From positions 310,001-374,000 of the forward strand of contig CAWINI010000003.1 of NCBI GenBank assembly GCA_963837395.1: a DNA stretch of 64,000 nt, given 5' to 3'. Positions 17,850 through 25,640 of the stretch are shown here, in pieces. Position 1 is the stretch's first letter. The number at the start of each line of letters is the position of its first letter. The stretch is from CAVZQN01 sp963837395 (lineage in GTDB: Bacteria > Acidobacteriota > HRBIN11 > JAKEFK01). Made by a program: the position numbers and the translations under genes. The notes under the pieces were generated by a model. It worked only from the letters and a program-made list of their open reading frames with translations. It was not told the DNA's origin and made no database searches.

Positions 17850-18134
17850 TCAGTACCTCCCTCGTTTTACTGCAGATTTTAATGCCTTGCCTGCACGAAA
17901 TCTTGGGACTTTGTTTGCAGGAATCCGAATTGGTTCCAATGTACGTGGATTTCTTCCCATTCTCGCGGACCGTTTAGATACGGCAAATGTGCCGAATCCA
18001 ACCAACACAACATTTTTCCCCCTTGCCATGGCATCTCGGATTCCACTAAAGGCAGCATCTATCGCAGCATTCGCTGTTGCTTTTGATATTTTTGCTTTCC
18101 TTGCAACAGCTGTAACAAGATCGGATTTGTTCAT
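17850..18134 (-). CDS. hup: HU-family DNA-binding protein
   Basis: A 94-residue nucleoid protein with the complete HU signature: MNKSDLVTAVA start, VVLVGFGTFAVSKRSAR, GRNPRT, then IPANKVPRFRAGKALK. It binds and bends DNA without strong sequence specificity. It is the first gene of an operon with a BlaI-type repressor 59 bp downstream, an uncommon pairing. The leader contains an imperfect inverted repeat (18150-18192) and two tandem promoters with TACGTA palindromes further upstream. Confidence 0.93.
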   Translation of the reverse strand: MNKSDLVTAVARKAKISKATANAAIDAAFSGIRDAMARGKNVVLVGFGTFAVSKRSARMGRNPRTLEPIRIPANKVPRFRAGKALKSAVKRGRY

Positions 18135-18149
18135 TCAGCCAGCTCCATG

Positions 18150-18192
18150 GTTTAAGCAAGTGCGGTTGTTTCCCCCAACCACCTGCTTAAAC
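18150..18192 (-). repeat. Inverted repeat in the HU leader
   Basis: GTTTAAGCA at the left pairs with TGCTTAAAC at the right, extended by CGGTTG/CAACC around a C-rich loop. It lies 16 bp before the HU start, so it would fold in the mRNA leader and could affect translation, or it could be an operator. Confidence 0.5.
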
Positions 18193-18243
18193 TAGCGACT
18201 CGCCGGCAACAGCGGAACACCGGGAGCGGCTTGGTCCCCTGTG

Positions 18244-18314
18244 TACGTAAAAAATATCATCCTACGTACTACAATTGTCAAATGAACGTTATCATCTTAC
18301 GTAGTGAATGTCAA
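18244..18314 (-). promoter_or_regulatory. Tandem promoters with three TACGTA palindromes
   Basis: On the minus strand two perfect TTGACA boxes (18314-18309 and 18281-18276) are present. The nearer one has GATATT 17 bases on; the farther has a weaker TAACGT. Each spacer contains the palindrome TACGTA (18299-18304 and 18263-18268), followed in both by GATGATA. A third TACGTA (18244-18249) lies at the expected transcript start. The arrangement fits promoters occluded by a dimeric repressor, plausibly the BlaI-type protein of the same operon. Confidence 0.6.
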
Positions 18315-18413
18315 GTAGAAGTAAGCAACTTGTAATACTATGGTTTTGTCGACGATCAAAGTGCCTCATTTTTGATACAAAAAACTGACGCATTTTAGCG
18401 TTCAATATTCCAA

Positions 18414-18470
18414 CATTCCAATATTCCCGTTTCCAAAGTTCTAAAATTGGAATGATGGAATATTAGAATG
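18414..18470. repeat. Word-built imperfect hairpin (ATTCCAATATTCC type)
   Basis: CATTCCAATATTCC (from 18414) pairs at 13 of 14 positions with GGAATATTAGAATG ending at about 18470. The word ATTCCAA is repeated directly on both sides. It stands 40 bp before the kinase gene at 18511. Confidence 0.5.
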
Positions 18471-18510
18471 AAAGATTGGAAGGAAGGAGTGTTGGAAGTA
18501 TGATAAGTCC

Positions 18511-19686
18511 ATGACTGACATAATGGTTCCGCTGATTATTTTTGGCTCAATTACTATTTGGGTCACCTTTCCAAGATGGCTGCGGTATAGAGCCGAAATG
18601 GCGCGTGAAGCCTTAAAGAATCCAACCCCGCAAACAGATTCTGCTGATGTCAAGAAACTGCGGGAACGGGTAGAGAATTTAGAAAATCTGGTTTGTAGAC
18701 TTGATAGCGAACTAAACATTCAGTTTGAAAAATCATTATCATCCGGGATGGTAATTACCTCCACTTCCCCAGCCGGCGTCAGCCAGATGCCTACAACATT
18801 CATGAATGTCGCTTCTGCGTTGGAAGCCCGGTTCCAAATCTTAAAGGAATTGGGACGCGGCGGAATGGGCATCGTGTTTCAAGCGCATGATAAGGAGTTG
18901 GGCGAACAGGTCGCGATCAAGATACTTTCACCAATCCTTAGCACGAATGCTGATGCATTAGCGCGATTGAAGCGAGAAGTTTCTGCAGCACGGCGTGTAA
19001 CACATCCAAATGTGATTCGCATTCATGATTTATCTGAAATGAATGGACTCAACTTTGTAACAATGGAATATTTCCATGGTCAAAATCTGAAAGAATACAT
19101 TAAAGCGAATGGTGCTCTTTCAAACATGAAAGCCTGGCAAATAGCCGAACAGATTTGCGATGGCTTAGATGCGGCCCATCGTGGCGGAATCGTTCATCGT
19201 GACCTAAAATCACAAAACATCATAATTAATACGGCGGGACAAATTAAGATTATTGATTTTGGTTTAGCGCATACTACTCAGATGGAAGGTCTCACTGCGA
19301 CCGGCCTTATCATGGGCACTCCGGAATATATGGCGCCGGAGCAAGTTGCTGGCAAGCGTGTTGATGAACGCGCTGATATATATTCGTTAGGAATCATATT
19401 ATATGAATTGTTCACCGGAAGAGTTCCGTTCACCGGAGATTCCGCAATTGGTGTAGGATTTATGCAAATGAAAGAAGATCCCAAACCTCCGCGCGAAATG
19501 AATCCGCAAATTTCGGCAGAGATAGAACGTGTAATTTTAAAAGCTTTGCAAAAAGAACCTTCCGCGCGATATTCAGCAGTGGCGGAATTAAAATCAGATT
19601 TAGGATATGCAATTTCAAGACCCGCTGATTTGTATCAAGAGCGATCACAACAAAAGGAAATAGAAAGTTCCAAAATACGGAATTAA
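18511..19686 (+). CDS. Membrane Ser/Thr kinase with PspB-like N-terminus
   Basis: A 391-residue Hanks kinase. The first 70 residues comprise one membrane helix (MVPLIIFGSITIWVTF) followed by RWLRYR and a coiled coil with LRERVENLENLVCRLD, closely resembling the plan of PspB (membrane helix, basic turn, RMRERI-type coiled coil). A linker with QMPTTFMNVASALE leads into the kinase domain from residue 108: GRGGMG (115-120), VAIKIL, HRDLKSQN, DFGLA, GTPEYMAPEQ. Only 3 bp separate it from the next kinase, so the two are cotranscribed. Paralogue of the kinase at 13975. Confidence 0.9.
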   Translation: MTDIMVPLIIFGSITIWVTFPRWLRYRAEMAREALKNPTPQTDSADVKKLRERVENLENLVCRLDSELNIQFEKSLSSGMVITSTSPAGVSQMPTTFMNVASALEARFQILKELGRGGMGIVFQAHDKELGEQVAIKILSPILSTNADALARLKREVSAARRVTHPNVIRIHDLSEMNGLNFVTMEYFHGQNLKEYIKANGALSNMKAWQIAEQICDGLDAAHRGGIVHRDLKSQNIIINTAGQIKIIDFGLAHTTQMEGLTATGLIMGTPEYMAPEQVAGKRVDERADIYSLGIILYELFTGRVPFTGDSAIGVGFMQMKEDPKPPREMNPQISAEIERVILKALQKEPSARYSAVAELKSDLGYAISRPADLYQERSQQKEIESSKIRN

Positions 19687-19689
19687 TTC

Positions 19690-20982
19690 ATGGCAGATAA
19701 GAAAGAAGAAAAATCACACCGTATAAATTGGAATCTAGCCATTTATGGAGTTCTTATTCTTGCGGCGTTCGGCGCTTTCGGCGATAAAGTAGAAATCATG
19801 GTACCGCTGATGGGGATACTTTCCGGAACGGTCATGGTTGTTGCGCCTTTTTATTTCTGGCATAAGCGAAAATTGGCAAAGCAAGAGTTGGAAACGACGC
19901 AACAGGTTGCAGCTTTCAATCCCGAAAAAGACGCGCAATTTAAGCGGGTGCAAGAGCGCGTGGAAAATTTGGAAGCGATGATGTGCAATCTGGATCGCGA
20001 AATTAATTTGCAAATGGAAAAATCGCTGCGGGTGACAAACATGCTTGCAAGCATCTCTAATCCTGCCGGAGTAAGTCAGATGCCTACAACATTTATGAAT
20101 GTGGCATCTGCTTTGGAAGGACGTTATCAAGTGTTGCAAGAATTAGGTCGCGGCGGAATGGGCATCGTATTTCAAGCACATGATAAACAATTGAATGATC
20201 AGGTAGCGATCAAAATTCTATCGCCGCTGCTCAGCAATGATACTGATGCCTTAGATCGGTTGAAGCGCGAAGTTTCTGCGGCGCGAAGGATCACACATCC
20301 AAATGTTATCCGCATTCATGACATCGCCGAATCAAAAGGCTTGCATTACGTATCCATGGAATATTTTCATGGTACAAGCTTGAAGGAATACATCAAACGA
20401 TCCGGTTCACAATCTTTGATGCAGGCATATAACATTGCTTCACAGATTTGTGATGGATTGGAAGAAGCGCATAAGCAAGGCGTAATTCATCGCGATTTGA
20501 AATCACAAAACATCATTATTAATCCATCAGGCCATTTGAAGATTATCGATTTTGGTTTAGCACACACCGCACATCTGCAAGGCATGACAGCTACAGGATT
20601 GATTATGGGAACACCGGAATATATGGCGCCGGAGCAAGTAGCTGGAAAGCGCGTTGATGAACGCGCTGATATTTATTCGCTTGGAATTATTTTGTACGAA
20701 TTGTTTACCGGAAAAGTACCGTTCAGCGGAGATTCGGCAATTGCAGTTGGATTCAAGCAAATGAAAGATCCTCCGCAACCGCCTCATGAAATCAATCCAC
20801 AAATTTCACCTGAAATTGAAACCGTGATTTTGAAATGCCTGGAAAAAGAACCGAACTCACGGTTTGGTTCAGTAGTGCAATTAAAATCTGCGTTACAAAA
20901 TGCTATTCACGCTCCCGCCGCCCAGGATTTGTCGATTTCACGTTCTCAGCACGACCAAGAACGAGTGCAGATTAAATCCTAA
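19690..20982 (+). CDS. Membrane Ser/Thr kinase, paralogue, PspB-like module
   Basis: A 430-residue paralogue of the preceding gene. It has one extra hydrophobic segment (LAIYGVLILAAFGAF) before the PspB-like helix (MVPLMGILSGTVMVVAPFYF) and WHKRK, then a coiled coil with RVQERVENLEAMMCNLD. The kinase domain begins near residue 146 with GRGGMG, then VAIKIL, HRDLKSQN, DFGLA and GTPEYMAPEQ. The linker QMPTTFMNVASALEGR is almost identical to the upstream kinase, pointing to recent tandem duplication with diverged membrane sensors. Likely cotranscribed and perhaps heterodimerising through the coiled coil; that is inference. Confidence 0.9.
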   Translation: MADKKEEKSHRINWNLAIYGVLILAAFGAFGDKVEIMVPLMGILSGTVMVVAPFYFWHKRKLAKQELETTQQVAAFNPEKDAQFKRVQERVENLEAMMCNLDREINLQMEKSLRVTNMLASISNPAGVSQMPTTFMNVASALEGRYQVLQELGRGGMGIVFQAHDKQLNDQVAIKILSPLLSNDTDALDRLKREVSAARRITHPNVIRIHDIAESKGLHYVSMEYFHGTSLKEYIKRSGSQSLMQAYNIASQICDGLEEAHKQGVIHRDLKSQNIIINPSGHLKIIDFGLAHTAHLQGMTATGLIMGTPEYMAPEQVAGKRVDERADIYSLGIILYELFTGKVPFSGDSAIAVGFKQMKDPPQPPHEINPQISPEIETVILKCLEKEPNSRFGSVVQLKSALQNAIHAPAAQDLSISRSQHDQERVQIKS

Positions 20983-21015
20983 CCTCTACTTACATCCTGT
21001 TTTTTATCGGAGTTA

Positions 21016-21045
21016 TTACTTTACAAACGCTCTGAAGTAAAGTAA
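21016..21045. promoter_or_regulatory. Operator-like inverted repeat before VapBC
   Basis: A perfect 9-bp inverted repeat (TTACTTTAC / GTAAAGTAA) with a 12-bp spacer ends 28 bp before the antitoxin start. AbrB-type antitoxins bind such dyads to repress their own operon. A TAATAT -10 candidate follows at 21050-21055. Confidence 0.5.
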
Positions 21046-21073
21046 ATTTTAATATGTAAAGCGATTCTGAATT

Positions 21074-21313
21074 ATGCAAAGCATTGTAAAAATGAGCAGT
21101 AAACATCAGATTGTAATTCCTAAGGAAGTTCGTCAGGCACTTAAGCTTCAGCCAGGTGATCATCTGCTGTGCCGAATTGAAGGAGACGAAATTTTGCTGA
21201 GACCAAAACCGAAAAGCTATGCAAAATTCTTGCGTGGTTTGCACAAGGATGTATGGAAAGATGTTGATGCTGCTGAATACATAAAACAAGAAAGAAAATC
21301 CTGGAATAAGTGA
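21074..21313 (+). CDS. AbrB/SpoVT-type antitoxin (VapB-like)
   Basis: A 79-residue swapped-hairpin AbrB protein: SSKHQIVIPKEVRQALKL, then GDHLLCRIEGDEILLRP, followed by a charged helical tail that should wrap the toxin. It binds DNA as a dimer and neutralises the adjacent PIN-domain toxin. The stop overlaps the toxin's GTG start by four bases (GTGA). Confidence 0.85.
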   Translation: MQSIVKMSSKHQIVIPKEVRQALKLQPGDHLLCRIEGDEILLRPKPKSYAKFLRGLHKDVWKDVDAAEYIKQERKSWNK

Positions 21314-21756
21314 AGGCGAAAGAGTTCCTAAAGCGGCATAAAATTTTCGCTGTTGACACCATGGTTTTTATTTATCATCTGGAAGACCACAAGCGATACG
21401 CGCCCATTACCGAAGTTCTGTTTGAATCCTGGGAAAAAGGATCCCACCATGGAGTAACTTCAGTTATCACTCTATTGGAAGTCCTGGTGAAGCCAAATAG
21501 AGATGACAATCAGGATGCGGTACGGGATTACAAGGACTTATTGCTAACATTCCCGAATTTGGATGTGTTTGCAATTGGTGCTGAATGCGCCGAGATTGCA
21601 TCTGATATCCGTGCACATTATGGAATCCGAACACCAGATGCAATCCAGATCGCAACAGCACTCCTTGGTGATGCCTCAGCTTTCATCACAAATGATGACC
21701 AGCTGAAACATATCACAGAGCTTTCAGTTGTGTTATTGGATGAACTAACTCTGTAA
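21310..21756 (+). CDS. vapC: PIN-domain toxin (VapC-like ribonuclease)
   Basis: A 148-residue PIN-domain protein. The acidic metal-binding residues are all visible: Asp16 (AVDTMVF), Glu57 (TLLEVLV), Asp110 (TPDAIQIA) and Asp129 (ITNDDQL). VapC toxins are Mg-dependent RNases that typically cut tRNA or rRNA. Starts with GTG overlapping the antitoxin stop, so the pair is translationally coupled. All catalytic residues being intact suggests a live toxin. Confidence 0.85.
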   Translation: MKAKEFLKRHKIFAVDTMVFIYHLEDHKRYAPITEVLFESWEKGSHHGVTSVITLLEVLVKPNRDDNQDAVRDYKDLLLTFPNLDVFAIGAECAEIASDIRAHYGIRTPDAIQIATALLGDASAFITNDDQLKHITELSVVLLDELTL

Positions 21757-21758
21757 TT

Positions 21759-23879
21759 CTAATGAACTCTTACTTCTTCAAACGATGCACTGACCGGTAG
21801 TCCAGTAGATGATTTCACTCTGAATCCAACATTGCCATTTGGAAGTGCGTTCGCAGAAATCAAGATAACCAGAACGTCATCAACATACACTCGAATATCG
21901 TAATCATCAGAGTAAACCCGAACGTTGTAATTTATGCCAGGATCGATCGGCAATAACGCTTTCTGTTTCGCAATGGTACGACTACCGGAGCGATGTTTCA
22001 CTAACACTTTGTTTTTATCTTCCATTAAACGAATTTCGACAAGATTCTTTTTATCTTCATACCATGCGAGCAGAGAAACTCTTGCACCTTGCGAATCGAT
22101 CCGGATGTCGGCTTCCATTGTGCAATTTGAACATTTGCCAAAATCAGGTGACAACGCATCTCCTTTACGATCAACAGTTCCTGAAAGCCTTCCGCCTGAT
22201 GCCATCCAGTTTCCTTTTTTAAAGCTCCAATCAGAAACATCGTTATCCTCAAAATCATCGGAATAAATGCTATCGCTGATGACTAAAGTAAAAAGTTTTG
22301 ACTGCAATGATGCGCCGCCAACACCAACAACATTGAATGTGTAAACACCTTCAGGATTGTTGCCCGGATTAATCGTAAGAATCGAATTTACAATTCCATT
22401 CGCTGGTGGTGTAACTTGATTTGGATTAAACGAACAACTCATTCCTGCTGGCAAGTTGATGCAATTCAAAGTGATTTGAGAATTGAAACCGAAATAGGAT
22501 GTGATTTCAACATTAATTACAGCATTTTGTCCTGAATCGGCGGTAACAGTATCAGGCACAAGATGCAAAGTGAATTCGGTTTGTGCTTCTACAGATCCAA
22601 TATCACAGGAAGCAAATTGCGGACGCGCAACTTCGCGCTGATCTGAAGCTTCGCAAGTTGCATCATCGCCAGCATCAAATGCCGGACTGCCCTGCTGAAG
22701 CAAGTGCAATGGTGAAGATCCACCCATATCTTCAAGCTGGCTCAGATGCGGATCCTGGTTGTAAATGTTTCCAGTTTCATTTCCCACAATCGTGCAGCCA
22801 TTTAAGCTGCCAACTAAATTATGACCGCTTGAATTCACAACCCCAGAGCAATCCGAGGGTTGTCCGTTGTTGAGATTTAACGCCAGAATTGTATTCTGCA
22901 GATTAACGCCTCCCTGCGAATCAACGCCTCCACTGGTGGTTCCGGAATTTCCTGTGATCGTGACATTATTCAATGTGGCAATACCCAGGGCGCTGTCAAT
23001 TCCACCTGCCGCAATGTTGCTGGTGTTTCCTGAAATCGTGCAGTTGCGCATATTCAAGGTCCCTAAATTCGCAATTGCGCCGGCGGATTGTGTGGAACTA
23101 TTGTTGTAGAACGAAGTCAATTCAATATCTGCATTGCCAATATTTAAAAGCGCAGCAGATTGATTGTCTGAAAACTTCGATGCGGTTATTTCTAAATCAC
23201 CGGTATTCCTGATTACGCCTCCGCTATTTTCGGTAAAAGTCACTTTATGGATTTGAGCGGAACCACTGATCGATAATCCGCCACCGGAGTTCGTTGCATT
23301 ATTGTTAGTAACTGTGACAAATTCCATCTGAAGTGTGCTTCCATTGGTATTGTTGATTGCGCCACCGAAGCCTGAACTTCCATTTGCATGACAATTAGAA
23401 ATTTCTCCGGATTCAAATACCAAATTAGATGTATTGCGGATACATCCTCCGGCGCCATTCAATCCACCGCCGGTAACTTTCAGTAAATACAACTGCACAT
23501 CACCGCCATGAATTTCGAAAACGCGATCTTGTGTAATTACTCCATTGCCATCGATTTGTGTAATGGCTCCCGCAGCACCATGAATTGTTACAGTATGCAG
23601 AATGTCAAGATCGCCTGTTACTGCCATGTCTTCATCAGCACCAGCAATTGTTAAGATGTAGAGGCCTGCTGGAAGTTCGATGGTATCGGCATCATCAGCA
23701 AAGTTCGCTTCTTGAACCGCTGCACGAAGAGTGCACTCGCTTGCTGCAGTTGCACAAACACCATTGCCAATTGAAACATCAACAGCATCGTTAAAACTAT
23801 TTACAACAAAAACTGCAGCCTGTGATGAAACTGCTACAAAAAGAATCGTTATCAGAATTGCAATCATTTTCATTCTCAT
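21759..23879 (-). CDS. Secreted CSLREA / choice-of-anchor-Q beta-helix protein
   Basis: A 706-residue secreted protein. After a signal peptide (residues 1-21) comes a CSLREA domain (FNDAVDVSIGNGVC, SECTLRAAVQEAN), then right-handed parallel beta-helix repeats rich in Asn and Gly (about 150-340), then a choice-of-anchor-Q-like block ending in QGSPAFDAGD. A beta-sandwich segment (about 440-530) and a C-terminal LamG/DUF1080-like domain (about 545-706) follow. It is probably an adhesive or polysaccharide-binding surface protein. A near-consensus sigma-54 promoter stands right before it. Either ATG (23879 or 23873) is possible. Confidence 0.85.
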   Translation of the reverse strand: MRMKMIAILITILFVAVSSQAAVFVVNSFNDAVDVSIGNGVCATAASECTLRAAVQEANFADDADTIELPAGLYILTIAGADEDMAVTGDLDILHTVTIHGAAGAITQIDGNGVITQDRVFEIHGGDVQLYLLKVTGGGLNGAGGCIRNTSNLVFESGEISNCHANGSSGFGGAINNTNGSTLQMEFVTVTNNNATNSGGGLSISGSAQIHKVTFTENSGGVIRNTGDLEITASKFSDNQSAALLNIGNADIELTSFYNNSSTQSAGAIANLGTLNMRNCTISGNTSNIAAGGIDSALGIATLNNVTITGNSGTTSGGVDSQGGVNLQNTILALNLNNGQPSDCSGVVNSSGHNLVGSLNGCTIVGNETGNIYNQDPHLSQLEDMGGSSPLHLLQQGSPAFDAGDDATCEASDQREVARPQFASCDIGSVEAQTEFTLHLVPDTVTADSGQNAVINVEITSYFGFNSQITLNCINLPAGMSCSFNPNQVTPPANGIVNSILTINPGNNPEGVYTFNVVGVGGASLQSKLFTLVISDSIYSDDFEDNDVSDWSFKKGNWMASGGRLSGTVDRKGDALSPDFGKCSNCTMEADIRIDSQGARVSLLAWYEDKKNLVEIRLMEDKNKVLVKHRSGSRTIAKQKALLPIDPGINYNVRVYSDDYDIRVYVDDVLVILISANALPNGNVGFRVKSSTGLPVSASFEEVRVH

Positions 23880-23906
23880 GGTTCACTCTCCTTCGCTTTG
23901 CGATTT

Positions 23907-23922
23907 AGCAAAGGGAATGCCA
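23907..23922 (-). promoter_or_regulatory. Sigma-54 promoter of the CSLREA protein gene
   Basis: On the minus strand the sequence TGGCATTCCCTTTGCT has GG and GC exactly ten bases apart and differs from the consensus TGGCACG-N4-TTGCW at only two positions. The expected transcript start is about 23896, giving a short leader that still includes GGAGAG before the ATG. Confidence 0.65.
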
Positions 23923-24000
23923 TGAAAATCTCTAGAAGAAAGAATGTTAATCTTTGAAAAGCGTCTACGTGCTAGACAATGCTGTCCAGCGGCGGGACAA

Positions 24001-24082
24001 TCACGGAAACACTGAAGTCACGGAATACACTGAAGACGATTATCTTAGAAAATTCTTTTTCGTGAATTCCGTGTTTCCGTGA
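24001..24082. repeat. Word-built palindrome at the 3' end of the activator gene
   Basis: TCACGGAAACAC (24001-24012) pairs perfectly with GTGTTTCCGTGA (24071-24082), and an inner CACGGAAT pairs with ATTCCGTG. The word CACGGAA-ACACTGAAG is also directly repeated in the left arm. It abuts the stop codon of the sigma-54 activator gene. Confidence 0.6.
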
Positions 24083-25621
24083 CTAAAAGATTTTGTAGCG
24101 GGCTAACTTAACATAAAAAGTGCTACGCGGCATCCCGAGTAACTCTGCAGCTTTACTTTTATTTCCATTTGCCTGTTCGATCGCACGCAAGATTGCACGT
24201 CTTTCAACATCATCCATCCGGATGCCATCATCATTTTCACCAGAAGGCTTGAGTTGTTGGTGATCATACTCCGATTCCAAAATCATCACGCGACGCAATT
24301 CGTTTTGCAGTTCCCGAACATTTCCCGGCCAATCATATTCCATGAATGTTTTGATCAACGAATCCGGAATTGCCCTGGCAGGCTGTTGTAATTCATCAGC
24401 GATACGATTCACAAAAAAATCTACAAGCAGTGGAATATCTTCGGGTCTTTCCTTCAACGACGGCATTTCGATTGTGAGTACATTCAAGCGGTAATACAGA
24501 TCTTCGCGAAATTCTCCCTTTTGAACCATGTCTCTCAGATTGCGGTTTGTTGCTGCAATGATCCGCACATCGACTTTAAATATTTCTTTTGCACCTACCG
24601 GCCGGACGATCCCATCTTCCAACACCCGCAAAACTTTCTTTTGCATCTCAAGATTCATATCGCCCACTTCATCCAAAAACAACGTTCCACCATCTGCTAA
24701 TTCAAACAATCCTGTTTTGTTTTCAATTGCACCGGTAAATGCGCCTTTACGATGGCCGAACAATTCGCTTTCGAGCAGAGCTTCACTGAATGCCGAACAG
24801 TTCACCGATACAAGAGGTTTTTCGCTGCGGTTTCCGTTGTAGTGAACATAACGCGCAACCAACTCTTTGCCTGTCCCACTTTCACCAAGGATTAGTACGG
24901 TCACTGAGGTTCTACAAACTTTTTCCAGCAGCTTGAATACTCGCAGCATCCGCGAAGATTTACCCACAATATTTCCAAGACCATATACTCCGCCAAGTTC
25001 GCGTTGTGTTTCAGCCAGCAAATTGCGCATCTCCGCAATATTTCCCGCTTGTTTTTCAACTTTCTCTTGAAGCTTAACGTTTAGATTTTGAATTTCTTTC
25101 TTCTGGTTTTGAACTTCCGAAAACAATGAGGCGTTCTCAATAGAGATTGAAAGATGATTGGCCAATGCTTTCATAAGCTGAAGATGATCTTCTTGCAATG
25201 GAGCTGCATTGAATGAAGAATCCAAATAAAGCAGACCGAGAAATTCTTCATTCGATTTTTGTCCGCGAAATCTTCTTAACGGAATACAAAGTGCAGATTG
25301 AATTCCATACGTACGCACACTCTCAGCGGAAGAAAATTCTTCGTCTTCCTGCACTCGCGGCAAAAATAATGCATCGCCTTTTTGCAATGTTCGGCGGACG
25401 ATTGAAGTAGACCCGCTGAAATCATCAGCCTTAACATTTTTGCCGCTGGAATTCCTCGCGCAGTGGATTGAAAGATTTGCTCCCTCATCATGCAGCATCA
25501 AAAATGCGCGTTCGGCTCCAGTTAGAGTAAGGCTGAGATCGAGCGCAGCGGGCAAAAGGCTTTCCAAATCCAGATGTGAATTTAGTACCGTTAGAAATTC
25601 AGGAATTTCCGGAATGCTCAT
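24083..25621 (-). CDS. GAF-AAA+-Fis sigma-54 enhancer-binding protein
   Basis: A 512-residue bacterial enhancer-binding protein. A GAF domain (about 10-165) is followed by a coiled coil (165-210) and the AAA+ domain: Walker A GESGTGKE (246-253), sigma-54-contact loop GAFTGA (293-298), Walker B region GGTLFLDEVGD, and arginine-finger segment. The C-terminal Fis-type HTH (AIEQANGNKSKAAELLGMPRSTFY) binds enhancer DNA. The GAFTGA loop is intact, so it should open sigma-54 promoters. The GAF ligand is unknown. Two sigma-54 promoters lie within 3 kb on either side, which suggests local targets. Confidence 0.93.
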   Translation of the reverse strand: MSIPEIPEFLTVLNSHLDLESLLPAALDLSLTLTGAERAFLMLHDEGANLSIHCARNSSGKNVKADDFSGSTSIVRRTLQKGDALFLPRVQEDEEFSSAESVRTYGIQSALCIPLRRFRGQKSNEEFLGLLYLDSSFNAAPLQEDHLQLMKALANHLSISIENASLFSEVQNQKKEIQNLNVKLQEKVEKQAGNIAEMRNLLAETQRELGGVYGLGNIVGKSSRMLRVFKLLEKVCRTSVTVLILGESGTGKELVARYVHYNGNRSEKPLVSVNCSAFSEALLESELFGHRKGAFTGAIENKTGLFELADGGTLFLDEVGDMNLEMQKKVLRVLEDGIVRPVGAKEIFKVDVRIIAATNRNLRDMVQKGEFREDLYYRLNVLTIEMPSLKERPEDIPLLVDFFVNRIADELQQPARAIPDSLIKTFMEYDWPGNVRELQNELRRVMILESEYDHQQLKPSGENDDGIRMDDVERRAILRAIEQANGNKSKAAELLGMPRSTFYVKLARYKIF

Positions 25622-25640
25622 CCGACCATTGTATAACTTT

